From the NCBI RefSeq assembly GCF_003992615.1, contig NZ_RZMY01000015.1, forward strand, positions 124,001 through 188,000: a stretch of 64,000 nt of DNA, written 5' to 3'. The translations under genes were made by a program, and so were the position numbers. Position 1 is the stretch's first letter, and every line of letters starts with the position of its first letter. The notes below the pieces were generated by a model. It did not search any database, was not told the DNA's origin, and was given only the letters and a program-made list of their open reading frames with translations. The DNA comes from Flagellimonas beolgyonensis. Its GTDB lineage: Bacteria > Bacteroidota > Bacteroidia > Flavobacteriales > Flavobacteriaceae. Below, piece after piece: positions 17,889-26,354 of this stretch.

Positions 17889-18635
17889 ATGAAGATTTTA
17901 ATTTGCATAAGCAACGTACCGGATACTACTTCCAAAATCAATTTTACGGAAGGCGATACCAAGTTTGATACAAACGGGGTACAATTTGTGATTAATCCCA
18001 ATGATGAATTTGGGCTAACACGTGCCATGTGGTTCAAAGAAAAGCAGGGAGCTACCGTTCATGTGGCCACTGTGGGTGGTGCCCAAACGGAGCCCACCAT
18101 CCGAAAGGCATTGGCGATTGGCGCCGATGAGGCCATTCGGGTGAATGCAGAACCAACCGATGGTTTTTATGTAGCCAAGCAGTTGGCCGAAGTAGTTAAA
18201 AATGGTGGTTACGACCTTGTCATTGCAGGCAGGGAGTCCATCGACTACAATGGGGGCATGGTTCCCGGCATGTTGGCCACGTTGTTGGACATGAACTTTG
18301 TAAACACCTGTATCGGTTTGGAAATTGACGGAACCAACGTTACCGCAATGCGTGAAATCGATGGTGGAAAGGAAAAACTAAGCACCTCTTTGCCCCTGGT
18401 GATCGGAGGTCAAAAAGGGTTGGTGGAAGAAAGCGACCTGCGCATCCCCAATATGCGTGGCATTATGATGGCGCGCCAAAAAGCCCTTAATGTGGTGGAG
18501 CCAGTTGAGGCTGCCAAACCCACACAAGACCAAAAATTCGATAAACCAGCGGCCAAAGGTCCCGTTAAACTGGTGGACGCCGACAATGTGGGAGAACTGG
18601 TAGACCTATTGCACAACGAAGCTAAAGTGATTTAA
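17889..18635 (+). CDS. etfB: Electron transfer flavoprotein, beta subunit
   Basis: Forms with the alpha subunit the soluble FAD-containing carrier that takes electrons from acyl-CoA dehydrogenases and passes them to the quinone pool. The 248 residues show the ETF beta pattern: MKILICISNVPDTTSKI, INPNDEFGLTRAM, VATVGGAQTEPTIRKALAIGADEAIRV, then DLVIAGRESIDYNGG and GLVEESDLRIPNMRGIM (AMP-binding region). Full length. It is the first gene of the etfBA pair, behind the 28-bp palindrome, which suggests control with fatty-acid or amino-acid oxidation. Confidence 0.95.
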   Translation: MKILICISNVPDTTSKINFTEGDTKFDTNGVQFVINPNDEFGLTRAMWFKEKQGATVHVATVGGAQTEPTIRKALAIGADEAIRVNAEPTDGFYVAKQLAEVVKNGGYDLVIAGRESIDYNGGMVPGMLATLLDMNFVNTCIGLEIDGTNVTAMREIDGGKEKLSTSLPLVIGGQKGLVEESDLRIPNMRGIMMARQKALNVVEPVEAAKPTQDQKFDKPAAKGPVKLVDADNVGELVDLLHNEAKVI

Positions 18636-18648
18636 ATAAAAAATTCAG

Positions 18649-18690
18649 AATTCCAAACTCCAAAAAAACAACTTGGAATTTGAGGTTTGA
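18649..18690. repeat. Intergenic inverted repeat between etfB and etfA
   Basis: AATTCCAA at 18649-18656 and TTGGAATT at 18673-18680, extended imperfectly by CAAACTC and GAGGTTTG. It resembles short A/T-rich spacer repeats common in flavobacterial genomes. There is no T run, so it is not a clear terminator; it could act as an RNA stem tuning the ratio of the two subunits. Confidence 0.4.
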
Positions 18691-18711
18691 ATATTGAAAT
18701 TTCAAAAAATT

Positions 18712-19680
18712 ATGTCAGTATTAGTATATACAGAATCCTTCAAGGGAAAATTCAAAAAAAATGCATTTGAGGTTGTATCCTATGCCTACAAAGTGGCCCA
18801 GGACCTAGGCACAAGCGTTACTGCGGTGACCTTCAATGCGGAAAACGATGCCGAATTGGGAACCTACGGGGTTTCCAAAGTGTTGAAAATAGTGGACGAT
18901 CAATTGGCTACCTTTAATGCAAAAGCCTATGCTGATGCCTTGGCGCAAGCGGCCCAAGCCGAAGGAGCAAAAGTGATTGTTCTGAGCACCTCGGCCGATT
19001 CCAAATATTTGGCCCCGATATTGGCCACAAAATTGAACGCTGGTTTCGTACCCAACGTGGTTGCTGCACCCGATAGCACTTCCCCATTTGTGGTAAAACG
19101 AACCGCATTCAGTAATAAAGGCTTTGCGCACACAGAAATTTCCTCGGACATCAAGGTCATTGGCGTTTCCAACAATGCTTTTGGCGTAGTGGAAAACAAC
19201 ACTTCTGCCAATGTCGAAAGTTTTAGCCCTTCTTTAAGTGAAGGTGATTTTGCGGTTAAATCCGTAGAGGTGGATCGCGTGGCCGGAAAAGTGACCATTG
19301 CCGATGCCGATATTGTGGTATCCGGTGGTCGTGGATTGAAAGGTCCTGAGAATTGGGGTATGATCGAGGAACTCGCCGATGTTTTGGGCGCAGCCACCGC
19401 ATGTTCCAAACCTGTATCCGATTTGGGATGGCGTCCGCATGGCGAGCACGTGGGCCAAACTGGAAAACCAGTGGCGAGCAACCTATACATTGCGGTTGGT
19501 ATTTCTGGCGCCATTCAGCATTTGGCCGGTGTTAGCGCTTCAAAAGTAAAAGTGGTGATCAACAACGACCCCGAAGCACCTTTCTTTAAGGCTGCAGATT
19601 ATGGTATCGTTGGGGATGCCTTCGAGGTAGTGCCCAAACTCATCGAAAAATTAAAGGAATTTAAAGCCCAAAACGCTTAA
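18712..19680 (+). CDS. etfA: Electron transfer flavoprotein, alpha subunit
   Basis: Alpha subunit of ETF, holding FAD. The start at 18712 (MSVLVYTESFKGKFKK) gives 322 residues; a TTG six codons earlier is less likely. The C-terminal FAD-binding signature is clear: VSGGRGLKGPENWGMIEELA, then SKPVSDLGWRPHGEHVGQTG and LYIAVGISGAIQHLAGV, ending in DYGIVGDAFEVVPKLIEKL. It follows etfB after 76 bp containing a small inverted repeat, and a terminator follows it, so the operon is etfBA only. Confidence 0.95.
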   Translation: MSVLVYTESFKGKFKKNAFEVVSYAYKVAQDLGTSVTAVTFNAENDAELGTYGVSKVLKIVDDQLATFNAKAYADALAQAAQAEGAKVIVLSTSADSKYLAPILATKLNAGFVPNVVAAPDSTSPFVVKRTAFSNKGFAHTEISSDIKVIGVSNNAFGVVENNTSANVESFSPSLSEGDFAVKSVEVDRVAGKVTIADADIVVSGGRGLKGPENWGMIEELADVLGAATACSKPVSDLGWRPHGEHVGQTGKPVASNLYIAVGISGAIQHLAGVSASKVKVVINNDPEAPFFKAADYGIVGDAFEVVPKLIEKLKEFKAQNA

Positions 19681-19704
19681 ATTTTGTTAATTTGCCCATT
19701 GCAA

Positions 19705-19755
19705 GGGGCTGTTCAGATAACTGGTTACGCCACTTATTTGAACAGCCTTTTTGGC
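19705..19755 (+). terminator. Terminator after etfA
   Basis: GGCTGTTCA and TGAACAGCC arms (about 19708-19716 and 19738-19747), extended by ATAA/TTAT, are followed by TTTTT. They close the etfBA unit 27 bp past the stop. Confidence 0.75.
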
Positions 19756-19769
19756 TTTAGGAGGATAAT

Positions 19770-20399
19770 ATGAGTTTAGTACGATTAAAAATAAAGGGAA
19801 TATCATACAGCCAAACCCAAAATGGTGCGTACGCCCTTATTTTGAATGAAGTGGAAGGGGACAGAAAACTCCCCATCGTTATAGGCGCTTTTGAAGCACA
19901 GTCCATTGCCATTGCATTGGAAAAAGAAATAAAGCCGCCACGGCCCTTGACGCATGACCTTTTCAAGAATTTCGCCGACCGGTTCCAGATTGTGGTCAAG
20001 CAGGTCATCATCCATAAATTGGTGGATGGCGTGTTCTATTCCAGCATAATTTCTGAACGGGATGGGGTTGAAGAGATCATCGATGCACGCACCAGTGATG
20101 CCATTGCTCTCGCCTTGCGTTTCAATGCACCCATCTTTACCTACAAGACCATTTTGGATAAAGCAGGTATATTCTTGAAATTTTCAACCAAGGAGGAAGA
20201 GGAAAAGGAAGATGATAGCATTGTGGTGGACGAAATTTTACAGGAAGGCGAAACCGTGGAAATAGAATCCGGGGCTGAAGCCCACGGCTATCGCGAGCTA
20301 TCCCTCGAAGAGCTCCATAAAGAATTGGATAAGGCAGTAGCCAATGAAGACTACGAAAAGGCTGCCAAGTTACGGGACGAAATTTCCAAGCGCAAATAA
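19770..20399 (+). CDS. Bifunctional nuclease family protein (DUF151) with UvrB/UvrC motif
   Basis: The 209 residues have an N-terminal DUF151/BFN domain (IKGISYSQTQNGAYALIL, then LPIVIGAFEAQSIAIAL) covering about 1-135, an acidic linker (KEEEEKEDDS) and a C-terminal UVR motif (ELDKAVANEDYEKAAKLRDEI). Plant and some bacterial members have been reported to have DNase/RNase activity; the bacterial role is not settled. The UVR segment suggests protein contacts like those of UvrB, UvrC or McsA. The nucleoside transporter gene starts 6 bp after its stop, so they form an operon. Confidence 0.88.
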   Translation: MSLVRLKIKGISYSQTQNGAYALILNEVEGDRKLPIVIGAFEAQSIAIALEKEIKPPRPLTHDLFKNFADRFQIVVKQVIIHKLVDGVFYSSIISERDGVEEIIDARTSDAIALALRFNAPIFTYKTILDKAGIFLKFSTKEEEEKEDDSIVVDEILQEGETVEIESGAEAHGYRELSLEELHKELDKAVANEDYEKAAKLRDEISKRK

Positions 20400-20405
20400 A
20401 CATAC

Positions 20406-21863
20406 ATGGCAAAAAAGTACTCTGGATTACTGATCCTTCTGCTCCTTTGTTCGGTCGCATTCGGCCAAAATTCAGTACCAGCGGATTCCTTGAACGTTGC
20501 CATCGATGCAACCGTTGAAAATGTGGTCACCCAAGCATCACCCGACATTATTCCCAATCAAGGATTTACCATAACCACCTTATTGCGTGGCGCGTTGGGT
20601 ATGGCCGTTTTGATTTTGATCTCCTTTTTGTTCAGTGCCAATCGCAGGGCCATCAACTGGAAAACCGTGGGTATCGGACTTTCACTACAAGTTTTAATAG
20701 CCATTGGTGTACTCAAAGTACCCTTCGTACAATATGCCTTTGAAAAGGTAGGCGGAATTTTTGTGAGTATTTTGGAATTCACCAGGGCAGGAAGCCAGTT
20801 TTTGTTCGAGGGCCTTGTAGTAGATATGGATACCTTTGGGTACATCTTCGCCTTTCAGGTATTGCCCACCATTGTCTTCTTTTCCGCATTGACTTCGGTG
20901 CTTTATTATTTAGGGGTCATCCAATGGGTAGTAAAAGGTATGGCTTGGTTGCTATCGAAAACTTTGGGCATATCCGGAGCAGAAAGTTTGTCTGTGGCCG
21001 GTAATATCTTTTTGGGCCAGACCGAAGCTCCCCTATTGATCAAAGCTTATCTCGAAAAAATGAACCGGTCCGAAATCCTTTTGGTGATGATCGGGGGCAT
21101 GGCCACTGTGGCAGGAGCCGTTTTGGCTGCGTATATTGGATTTTTGGGAGGAGATGACCCGGTTTTACGACTGGTTTTTGCCAAGCACTTATTGGCAGCA
21201 TCTGTAATGGCCGCACCGGGTGCCATTGTTATTTCAAAAATATTATATCCACAGACGGAAGCCGTAAATACGGATGTTCAGGTATCCACAGAAAAAATAG
21301 GTTCCAATTTATTGGATGCCATTGCCAATGGTACCACTGAGGGCTTAAAATTGGCCCTGAACGTAGGCGCCATGCTATTGGTTTTCGTGGCCTTTATTGC
21401 CATGATCAATGGTATTTTGGGATGGATCGGAGACATCACCACCTTTAATACTTGGATAGCAGCCAACTCACCCTACCAAAGCTTTTCGCTCGAAGCCATT
21501 TTGGGAACCGTTTTTGCCCCGCTTATGTGGTTGATCGGGGTAGCCAATGAAGATGTGATGCTCATGGGGCAGTTGCTCGGTATCAAATTGGCCGCCAGTG
21601 AATTTATCGGGTACATTCAATTGGCCGACCTTAAAAACGTAGCCAATGGAGTGCATTTCACCTACAACAAATCGGTAATTATGGCCACTTACATGCTGTG
21701 TGGCTTTGCCAATTTCGCTTCCATCGGCATCCAAATCGGTGGTATCGGTTCCTTGGCACCAGGTCAGCGCAAAAACTTATCCGAATTTGGCATGAAAGCC
21801 GTTTTGGGCGGTTCTTTGGCCTCTTTGCTTTCCGCGACCATTGCGGGGATGATACTTGGGTGA
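20406..21863 (+). CDS. Nucleoside transporter, NupC/CNT family
   Basis: Concentrative nucleoside importer driven by H+ or Na+, in the inner membrane. The 485 residues begin with a cleavable-looking hydrophobic segment (LLILLLLCSVAFGQ) and a short periplasmic stretch, then about ten membrane segments. The CNT signatures are present: GAESLSVAGNIFLGQTEAPL and, near the C-terminus, VMLMGQLLGIKLAASEFIGY and CGFANFASIGIQIGGIGSLAP. The extra N-terminal signal-like segment is common in flavobacterial homologues. It fits the nucleotide-salvage genes nearby (thyA downstream). Confidence 0.92.
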   Translation: MAKKYSGLLILLLLCSVAFGQNSVPADSLNVAIDATVENVVTQASPDIIPNQGFTITTLLRGALGMAVLILISFLFSANRRAINWKTVGIGLSLQVLIAIGVLKVPFVQYAFEKVGGIFVSILEFTRAGSQFLFEGLVVDMDTFGYIFAFQVLPTIVFFSALTSVLYYLGVIQWVVKGMAWLLSKTLGISGAESLSVAGNIFLGQTEAPLLIKAYLEKMNRSEILLVMIGGMATVAGAVLAAYIGFLGGDDPVLRLVFAKHLLAASVMAAPGAIVISKILYPQTEAVNTDVQVSTEKIGSNLLDAIANGTTEGLKLALNVGAMLLVFVAFIAMINGILGWIGDITTFNTWIAANSPYQSFSLEAILGTVFAPLMWLIGVANEDVMLMGQLLGIKLAASEFIGYIQLADLKNVANGVHFTYNKSVIMATYMLCGFANFASIGIQIGGIGSLAPGQRKNLSEFGMKAVLGGSLASLLSATIAGMILG

Positions 21864-21871
21864 AAGGTCAA

Positions 21872-21902
21872 GGGTTAAAGGTGAAGGGTTAAAGGCAAAA
21901 GG
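21872..21902. repeat. Left inverted repeat flanking the four-helix-bundle gene
   Basis: G-rich segment with GGGTTAAAGGTGAAGG, internally a 13-bp direct repeat. It matches the complement of 22383-22412 with about three mismatches and a 1-nt indel over 31 bp. It begins 9 bp after the transporter stop. Confidence 0.6.
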
Positions 21903-21951
21903 TATAATGTCAAATTTAGTTCAATCTCAAAATTTTTAAAGATGCAGTACT

Positions 21952-22314
21952 ATGCGAAATTTTCGAGAATTGGAAGTCTGGAAAGAAGCCAGAATGTTGG
22001 TGAAAGACATCTACAACACTACCAAACGACTCCCTAGTTCAGAGCAATACGGCCTAATTTCCCAAATCAACAGGTGTGTTGTTTCTATTCCTGCCAATAT
22101 AGCTGAGGGTTGCAGCAAATATTCCCAGAAGGACTTTGTCCGATTTTTACAAATCAGTTTAGGCTCAGCCTTCGAGTTGGAAACCCATCTATTACTTTGT
22201 GAAGATTTGAACTTTCTATCTCCCGAAGTAACGAAGTCCTCCATCAAAAAACTTCAAAGACTGCAACGAAGGATTGCTTCACTTATAAAATTCAACTTAT
22301 CCAACCACCACTAA
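21952..22314 (+). CDS. Four-helix-bundle protein (S23/IVS-like)
   Basis: Small helical protein of 120 residues of the four-helix-bundle family related to the proteins encoded in 23S rRNA intervening sequences. Recognisable elements are MRNFRELEVWKEARMLVKDIY, SSEQYGLISQINRCVVSIPANIAEG and FLQISLGSAFELETHLLLCEDL. Members form pentameric barrels in known structures; the cellular role is unclear. It interrupts the spacing between a nucleoside transporter and thyA and is bracketed by G-rich inverted repeats, so it looks like an inserted cassette rather than part of the operon. The reading frame is intact. Confidence 0.9.
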   Translation: MRNFRELEVWKEARMLVKDIYNTTKRLPSSEQYGLISQINRCVVSIPANIAEGCSKYSQKDFVRFLQISLGSAFELETHLLLCEDLNFLSPEVTKSSIKKLQRLQRRIASLIKFNLSNHH

Positions 22315-22382
22315 CCCTTCACCCTTGACCCAATCTTACCCGTTAATAAAGTTTTCATAAATCTGCTTCCAGCCCTATTGTC

Positions 22383-22412
22383 CCTTTTCCCTTAACCATT
22401 TACCTTTAACCC
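22383..22412. repeat. Right inverted repeat flanking the four-helix-bundle gene
   Basis: Complement of the left repeat at 21872-21902 (about 27 of 31 positions); it ends 3 bp before the thyA start codon. A second C-rich partner, CCCTTCACCCTTGACCC at 22315-22331, lies right after the stop of the enclosed gene. Confidence 0.6.
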
Positions 22413-22415
22413 ATT

Positions 22416-23240
22416 ATGAAACAATACCACGACCTTCTTAAACACGTGTTGGAACACGGGAACCAAAAAGCCGACCGCACGGGAACAGGAACCTTGAGCG
22501 TTTTTGGCTATCAAATGCGCTTCGACCTTTCGGATGGATTCCCCATGGTGACCACTAAAAAACTGCATTTAAAGTCCATTATTTATGAACTGCTGTGGTT
22601 TTTGAAAGGGGACACCAATATCGAATACCTGCAAGAGAACGGGGTTCGTATTTGGAACGAATGGGCCGATGAAAATGGCGACCTCGGTCCGGTGTACGGT
22701 CACCAATGGCGCAATTGGAACGGCGAGGAAATCGACCAGATCCAGGAAGTGGTGGATACCTTGAAAAACAATCCCAACAGTCGTCGTATGCTGGTCTCCG
22801 CCTGGAACCCCAGCGTACTGCCAGACACTTCCGTTTCGTTCGCAGAAAATGTGGCCAACGGAAAGGCGGCCCTCCCCCCTTGTCATGCCTTTTTCCAATT
22901 TTATGTGGCGGACGGTAAATTGTCGTGCCAGCTGTACCAGCGCAGTGCCGATATCTTTTTGGGGGTACCGTTCAACATAGCATCATACGCCCTGTTCACC
23001 ATGATGATGGCCCAAGTTTGTGGCTACCAACCCGGGGAATTCATCCACACCTTTGGTGATGCCCATATATACAACAACCACTTGGAGCAGGTACAATTGC
23101 AATTGAGCCGTGACCCCCGACCCTTGCCCACTATGAAAATCAACCCCGAAGTGAAGGACATCTTTGCTTTCACTTTTGATGATTTTGAACTACTTAACTA
23201 CGACCCGCATCCACATATTAAAGGGGTGGTTGCGGTGTAA
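22416..23240 (+). CDS. thyA: Thymidylate synthase
   Basis: Methylates dUMP to dTMP using methylenetetrahydrofolate, in the cytoplasm. The 274 residues contain [35 protein letters not shown], the active-site [11 protein letters not shown] (catalytic Cys) and the [16 protein letters not shown] and [12 protein letters not shown]-type substrate segments. Full length. It oxidises folate to dihydrofolate, which the DHFR encoded at 28392 recycles. The start codon abuts the right inverted repeat of the four-helix-bundle cassette, so its leader is unusual. The HAD gene follows after about 15 bp. Confidence 0.97.
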   Translation: MKQYHDLLKHVLEHGNQKADRTGTGTLSVFGYQMRFDLSDGFPMVTTKKLHLKSIIYELLWFLKGDTNIEYLQENGVRIWNEWADENGDLGPVYGHQWRNWNGEEIDQIQEVVDTLKNNPNSRRMLVSAWNPSVLPDTSVSFAENVANGKAALPPCHAFFQFYVADGKLSCQLYQRSADIFLGVPFNIASYALFTMMMAQVCGYQPGEFIHTFGDAHIYNNHLEQVQLQLSRDPRPLPTMKINPEVKDIFAFTFDDFELLNYDPHPHIKGVVAV

Positions 23241-23255
23241 ATCTTAATGTTGCTT

Positions 23256-23918
23256 ATGCAAAAAAATGGAGTAATCTTTGACTTTAACGGTACGCTGTTT
23301 TGGGATTCCGAATACCAGGAAAAGTCTTGGGATGAATATTTGGCGGCGCACCATATTTTTTTGACCGAACAGCAAAAACGGGATTACATTCATGGCCGCA
23401 ACGGGAAAGATACGCTTGAAATCCTTTTCAAACGGCCTTTTAGCGACGAGGAAGTGCATCAGTATTCCGAGGAAAAAGAGGTGCTGTACCGCAATGAATG
23501 CCTGAAACACAATATGGAACTGGCACCCGGTGCGCTGGATCTATTGGACTATCTAAAAGCCAATAACATTCCTAGGGCCATCGCCACGGCCTCCGGGAAA
23601 TCCAACGTGGACTTTTTTATAGATAAATTCAATTTGTTGGACTATTTTGAAGAGGAGCATATTGTGTTCGACGATGGCACCGTACGGGGAAAACCACACC
23701 CCGACCTATTTGATAGGGCCATCCAACGATTGGGTGTGGACAAAACAGGCTCCATCATTTTTGAGGACTCTCACTCCGGGGTACAGGCGGCGCTCAACTG
23801 CCAAGTGGGCCATGTGGTCATCGTGAACTCCACCAACTCGGATTATTCGGATTTTGACCTGCCCATCATTTCCCACTTTGATGGGTTTGATAGGGGGTTG
23901 ATAAATTTTAGCTATTAA
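23256..23918 (+). CDS. HAD-family phosphatase (beta-phosphoglucomutase-like)
   Basis: Haloacid-dehalogenase-fold hydrolase of about 220 residues. Motif I is VIFDFNGTLFWD (catalytic Asp pair, here DFN rather than DxD), motif II ATASGK, motif III the Lys in GKPHPDLFDRA and motif IV FEDSHSGVQAA. A cap domain fills residues 18-85. The DFNGT form of motif I is a recurrent HAD variant; since the second residue usually acts as acid/base, substitution by Asn favours phosphonatase- or dehalogenase-like chemistry or a weak phosphatase. An ATG three codons upstream (23247) is also possible. It probably shares the thyA transcript. Confidence 0.88.
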   Translation: MQKNGVIFDFNGTLFWDSEYQEKSWDEYLAAHHIFLTEQQKRDYIHGRNGKDTLEILFKRPFSDEEVHQYSEEKEVLYRNECLKHNMELAPGALDLLDYLKANNIPRAIATASGKSNVDFFIDKFNLLDYFEEEHIVFDDGTVRGKPHPDLFDRAIQRLGVDKTGSIIFEDSHSGVQAALNCQVGHVVIVNSTNSDYSDFDLPIISHFDGFDRGLINFSY

Positions 23919-23937
23919 TTTATTAGTGTTACTCCCA

Positions 23938-23967
23938 CAATTAAGATGGGAATTGTAGCTTTTTTAT
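23938..23967 (+). terminator. Possible weak terminator after the HAD gene
   Basis: ACAATT and AATTGT arms around an 8-nt loop, followed by AGCTTTTTT. The short A/T-rich stem makes this uncertain. Confidence 0.4.
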
Positions 23968-24029
23968 CTAATTTGGTGACGGTAGTAAAATTCCTTTTAC
24001 CATTACTAACAAACTAGTTTACTTTTTAG

Positions 24030-24758
24030 ATGAAAAATATTCTTCCAATTTTCATATTACTTATTTTTTCATGTAATAGAAGTAACGTAAAAGAGAATTC
24101 TAAACAAGATTTAATTCTTAACGGCAAAACTTTCATCTTATATCCTGAAGATGATGATGAAAATCTAACCATTCAGTTTCTGGACTCTACATGCAATTTA
24201 TTTGAATTCCATGCGTACAATCAGCCATGGAAATTGATCAAATTTGAAGACTCTAACGCGTTGGTTTTAGGTCATTTGATTATTTTATTACATCAACAAA
24301 ATGATTCAACAATAACCGGGTATAGTATTGGAGAAAAAGAAACCAAATTGATATTGAAAGAACAACATCCTAAGTGGAAACTAGAAAATATTTTGGGAAA
24401 ATGGACTGAAGAACCATGGATAGGGATTGAAAACTCCAAAATACCACCTCCACCAGCCCGTATACCTGATCATGATACTCTATGGCCGCCATACTATGAA
24501 ATTTTCGAAAACAAAATCATGAGTTATTGCCTAGGCATCGATTCCACCGAGATTCGATTTGATAATTCCCTGGTTTATTTTAACATGAAACAACACCTTC
24601 ATACTGATTTTGTGGGATATCAAAATGATTGGAAGATATTGGACATTAACGATAGTGTTATGACCATAGAACGCAGGTATACCAAAGAATTTTTCGATGC
24701 TAACACCTTACAATATCTTGACAACGTTGAAATTGTTAGGTTAATAAAAAATCGTTAG
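24030..24758 (+). CDS. Hypothetical lipoprotein
   Basis: I do not recognise this 242-residue protein. It begins MKNILPIFILLIFSC, a lipoprotein signal with Cys near residue 15, followed by NRSN. The mature part has many short beta-like segments and a proline-rich piece (IPPPPARIPDHDTLWPP) near 145, with no known motif. The gene and its flanks are clearly more A/T-rich than the neighbours and use many ATT, AAA and GAA codons, a sign of possible acquisition or of weak selection. It is a single-gene unit. Confidence 0.65.
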   Translation: MKNILPIFILLIFSCNRSNVKENSKQDLILNGKTFILYPEDDDENLTIQFLDSTCNLFEFHAYNQPWKLIKFEDSNALVLGHLIILLHQQNDSTITGYSIGEKETKLILKEQHPKWKLENILGKWTEEPWIGIENSKIPPPPARIPDHDTLWPPYYEIFENKIMSYCLGIDSTEIRFDNSLVYFNMKQHLHTDFVGYQNDWKILDINDSVMTIERRYTKEFFDANTLQYLDNVEIVRLIKNR

Positions 24759-24802
24759 TCCTCATTTTATAATCAAAATCGTTTTTTAAACTGATTTGTC
24801 CG

Positions 24803-24991
24803 TCAAGCCTTCAAAACCCCATTGATATCCCGCAACGCCCCCGCCACCCGTTGCAGTTCCCTTTGGGAAAAGGCACCTTCCTCCACATAAAAGAGCATTT
24901 CCAAACCCAAGTCCAATATATTGGCCAGTTCGGCTGGAGAGCCGTAGGCATCTTCGAACAAAGCCATGAATTTTTGTGCTTTTTGGGTCAT
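24803..24991 (-). CDS. Small conserved-looking protein, unknown function
   Basis: A 62-residue acidic protein, MTQKAQKFMALFEDAYGSP and on to INGVLKA, predicted to be all helical, with no signal peptide. I do not recognise a family. The frame is preferred over the overlapping minus-strand frame at 24786-24998, which encodes a Gly/Arg/Cys-rich sequence unlike a folded protein. It is divergent from the membrane protein gene at 25106, with paired repeats between them. Confidence 0.55.
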   Translation of the reverse strand: MTQKAQKFMALFEDAYGSPAELANILDLGLEMLFYVEEGAFSQRELQRVAGALRDINGVLKA

Positions 24992-25063
24992 GTTTCAAAT
25001 GTAACCACCTTTAACAGATAAAGGGTCATAACAGATTATGACAAAGTTTCATTTGTAACAACC
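24992..25063. promoter_or_regulatory. Paired direct repeats and a palindrome in a divergent intergenic region
   Basis: GTTTCAAATGTAACCACC (24992-25009) and GTTTCATTTGTAACAACC (25046-25063) are an 18-bp direct repeat with three mismatches, 54 bp apart. Between them lies GTCATAA-CAGA-TTATGAC (25025-25042). The arrangement suggests binding sites for a regulator of one or both flanking genes. Confidence 0.45.
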
Positions 25064-25105
25064 TGTGCATTCCGCATACCAATATTTAGAATTGAATTAT
25101 TCAAA

Positions 25106-25741
25106 ATGGCAGGCGAAGGAAGCATACAAAGTATGATAACAATTCTTCGGAACAACCAAAAATTGCTCCGAAAACGAAATCCTTTTCAACGTGGGTTTGG
25201 TTTTGAAAAACTCAGAAAGGAGTACCGAACGTATGCCCAAGGAAAATTGGATTCCCGACCACTTTCAAAAAGGGAACGACAAGCCATTCGAGAAAAAATA
25301 GAAGCCGAAAACCAAAAGCATTTTGTTAAAATGTGTATTGCAGCATCCATCATTTTAATAGTTGTATTGGGATTAGGTATTCAACTCAACGATTCCTTTA
25401 AAAGGAATGAAAAACTTTATGCTCAAAAGGAGTTGGAATCAAAAACCGAACAATACCTTTTTTACGTCAATGATGGTGACAAATGGTTGCAAAAGCGACA
25501 CTGGCATAATGCCATTTTTCAATATTTATTGGCCAAAAAAATATTCCCGAATGAGTACGCTGTGAATTACCGATTGGCCTTGGCATATGGCAGTTACTGC
25601 AAATTTGAAGGCTCCGGATGTATTGAGGGTCATCAACTTTTGACCGACTTGAAACTTCAATTTCCAAATAAGGAAGAATTGCATACCTTGGAGAAAATGT
25701 ATGTTTCGAAACTCACCAATGAACAGAAAACCAATCATTGA
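25106..25741 (+). CDS. Membrane-anchored protein with TPR-like C-terminus, unknown function
   Basis: Unrecognised protein of 211 residues. A strongly basic, probably cytoplasmic N-terminus (LLRKRNPFQRGF) and a helical charged segment precede one TM at about 75-95 (CIAASIILIVVLGLGIQL). The remainder has a TPR-like repeat pattern (DKWLQKRHWHNAIFQYLLAKKIFPNEYAVNYRLALAYGSYC). Its last 23 bases overlap the DinB gene, so they are co-translated. The N-terminal Gln/Asn-rich part and the TPR suggest a scaffold; no function is assigned. Confidence 0.7.
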   Translation: MAGEGSIQSMITILRNNQKLLRKRNPFQRGFGFEKLRKEYRTYAQGKLDSRPLSKRERQAIREKIEAENQKHFVKMCIAASIILIVVLGLGIQLNDSFKRNEKLYAQKELESKTEQYLFYVNDGDKWLQKRHWHNAIFQYLLAKKIFPNEYAVNYRLALAYGSYCKFEGSGCIEGHQLLTDLKLQFPNKEELHTLEKMYVSKLTNEQKTNH

Positions 25742-26216
25742 ATATATCATCCAACAACTCAAGGAAATCCGTGCAGGTAAACCTTGGATGGGCAATTCCT
25801 TTGCCGATAAGCTGAATGATTTGGATGAAACCCTTGTCTTTCAACGTCCACTGGAGAACCTACACAGTGTAGCGGAGATCATTTCGCACCTTACCTTTTG
25901 GCGCCGGGAGGCCCTGTTGAAAATTAAAACCGGCCAAGGCAGCAAAACGGACGATGACCCAGAAAATTGGTTGTCGAACGATATTTTACAACTAAAAGGG
26001 TGGGACCACATCAAAAAAGAATATGACGACACCTTGTCCGAACTTATCGCCTTGCTAGAGGACAAGGAGGATGTTTTTCTTTCCCAAACGTATTACGATA
26101 CCGATTTTAAGGGCGATTATCCGTATAGTTTCCTAGTCAATGGAATGCTCCACCACGATGTGTATCATTTGGGACAGTTGGGCATCGTCATCAAACTTTT
26201 GGAAAAAAAGAAGTAG
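25719..26216 (+). CDS. DinB-superfamily protein
   Basis: DinB/YfiT-like four-helix metalloprotein of 165 residues. The metal-binding pattern is visible: a His in LHSVAEIISHLTFW near residue 45 and HHDVYHLGQLGIV near residue 145. Family members are metal-dependent thiol transferases (bacillithiol or similar) or of unknown function. The start at 25719 (MNRKPIIEYIIQQL) was chosen over one six codons upstream because it gives the usual N-terminus and a smaller overlap with the preceding gene. Confidence 0.85.
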   Translation: MNRKPIIEYIIQQLKEIRAGKPWMGNSFADKLNDLDETLVFQRPLENLHSVAEIISHLTFWRREALLKIKTGQGSKTDDDPENWLSNDILQLKGWDHIKKEYDDTLSELIALLEDKEDVFLSQTYYDTDFKGDYPYSFLVNGMLHHDVYHLGQLGIVIKLLEKKK

Positions 26217-26354
26217 TAGATTTAGGGCCCTTCTGCGGGCACGATTGGGCACTGCTTTGCAGGTAAAACATGATTACTTCGAGCAGGAAACCACCGCACG
26301 GCACCCTACCGACACTTTAGGAAGGATTGAAATACTTGAACGGCGCCAAAGAAT

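Noticed and set aside
18649-18690. Terminator between etfB and etfA
   Set aside because: The hairpin lacks a T run and the two subunits must be co-produced.
23247-23255. Upstream start for the HAD gene
   Set aside because: It adds only MLL before the conserved start; not excluded, but the second ATG gives the usual N-terminus.
24786-24998. 70-codon minus-strand frame overlapping the small gene at 24803
   Set aside because: Its product is Gly/Cys/Arg-rich and irregular; the alternative frame gives a regular helical protein.
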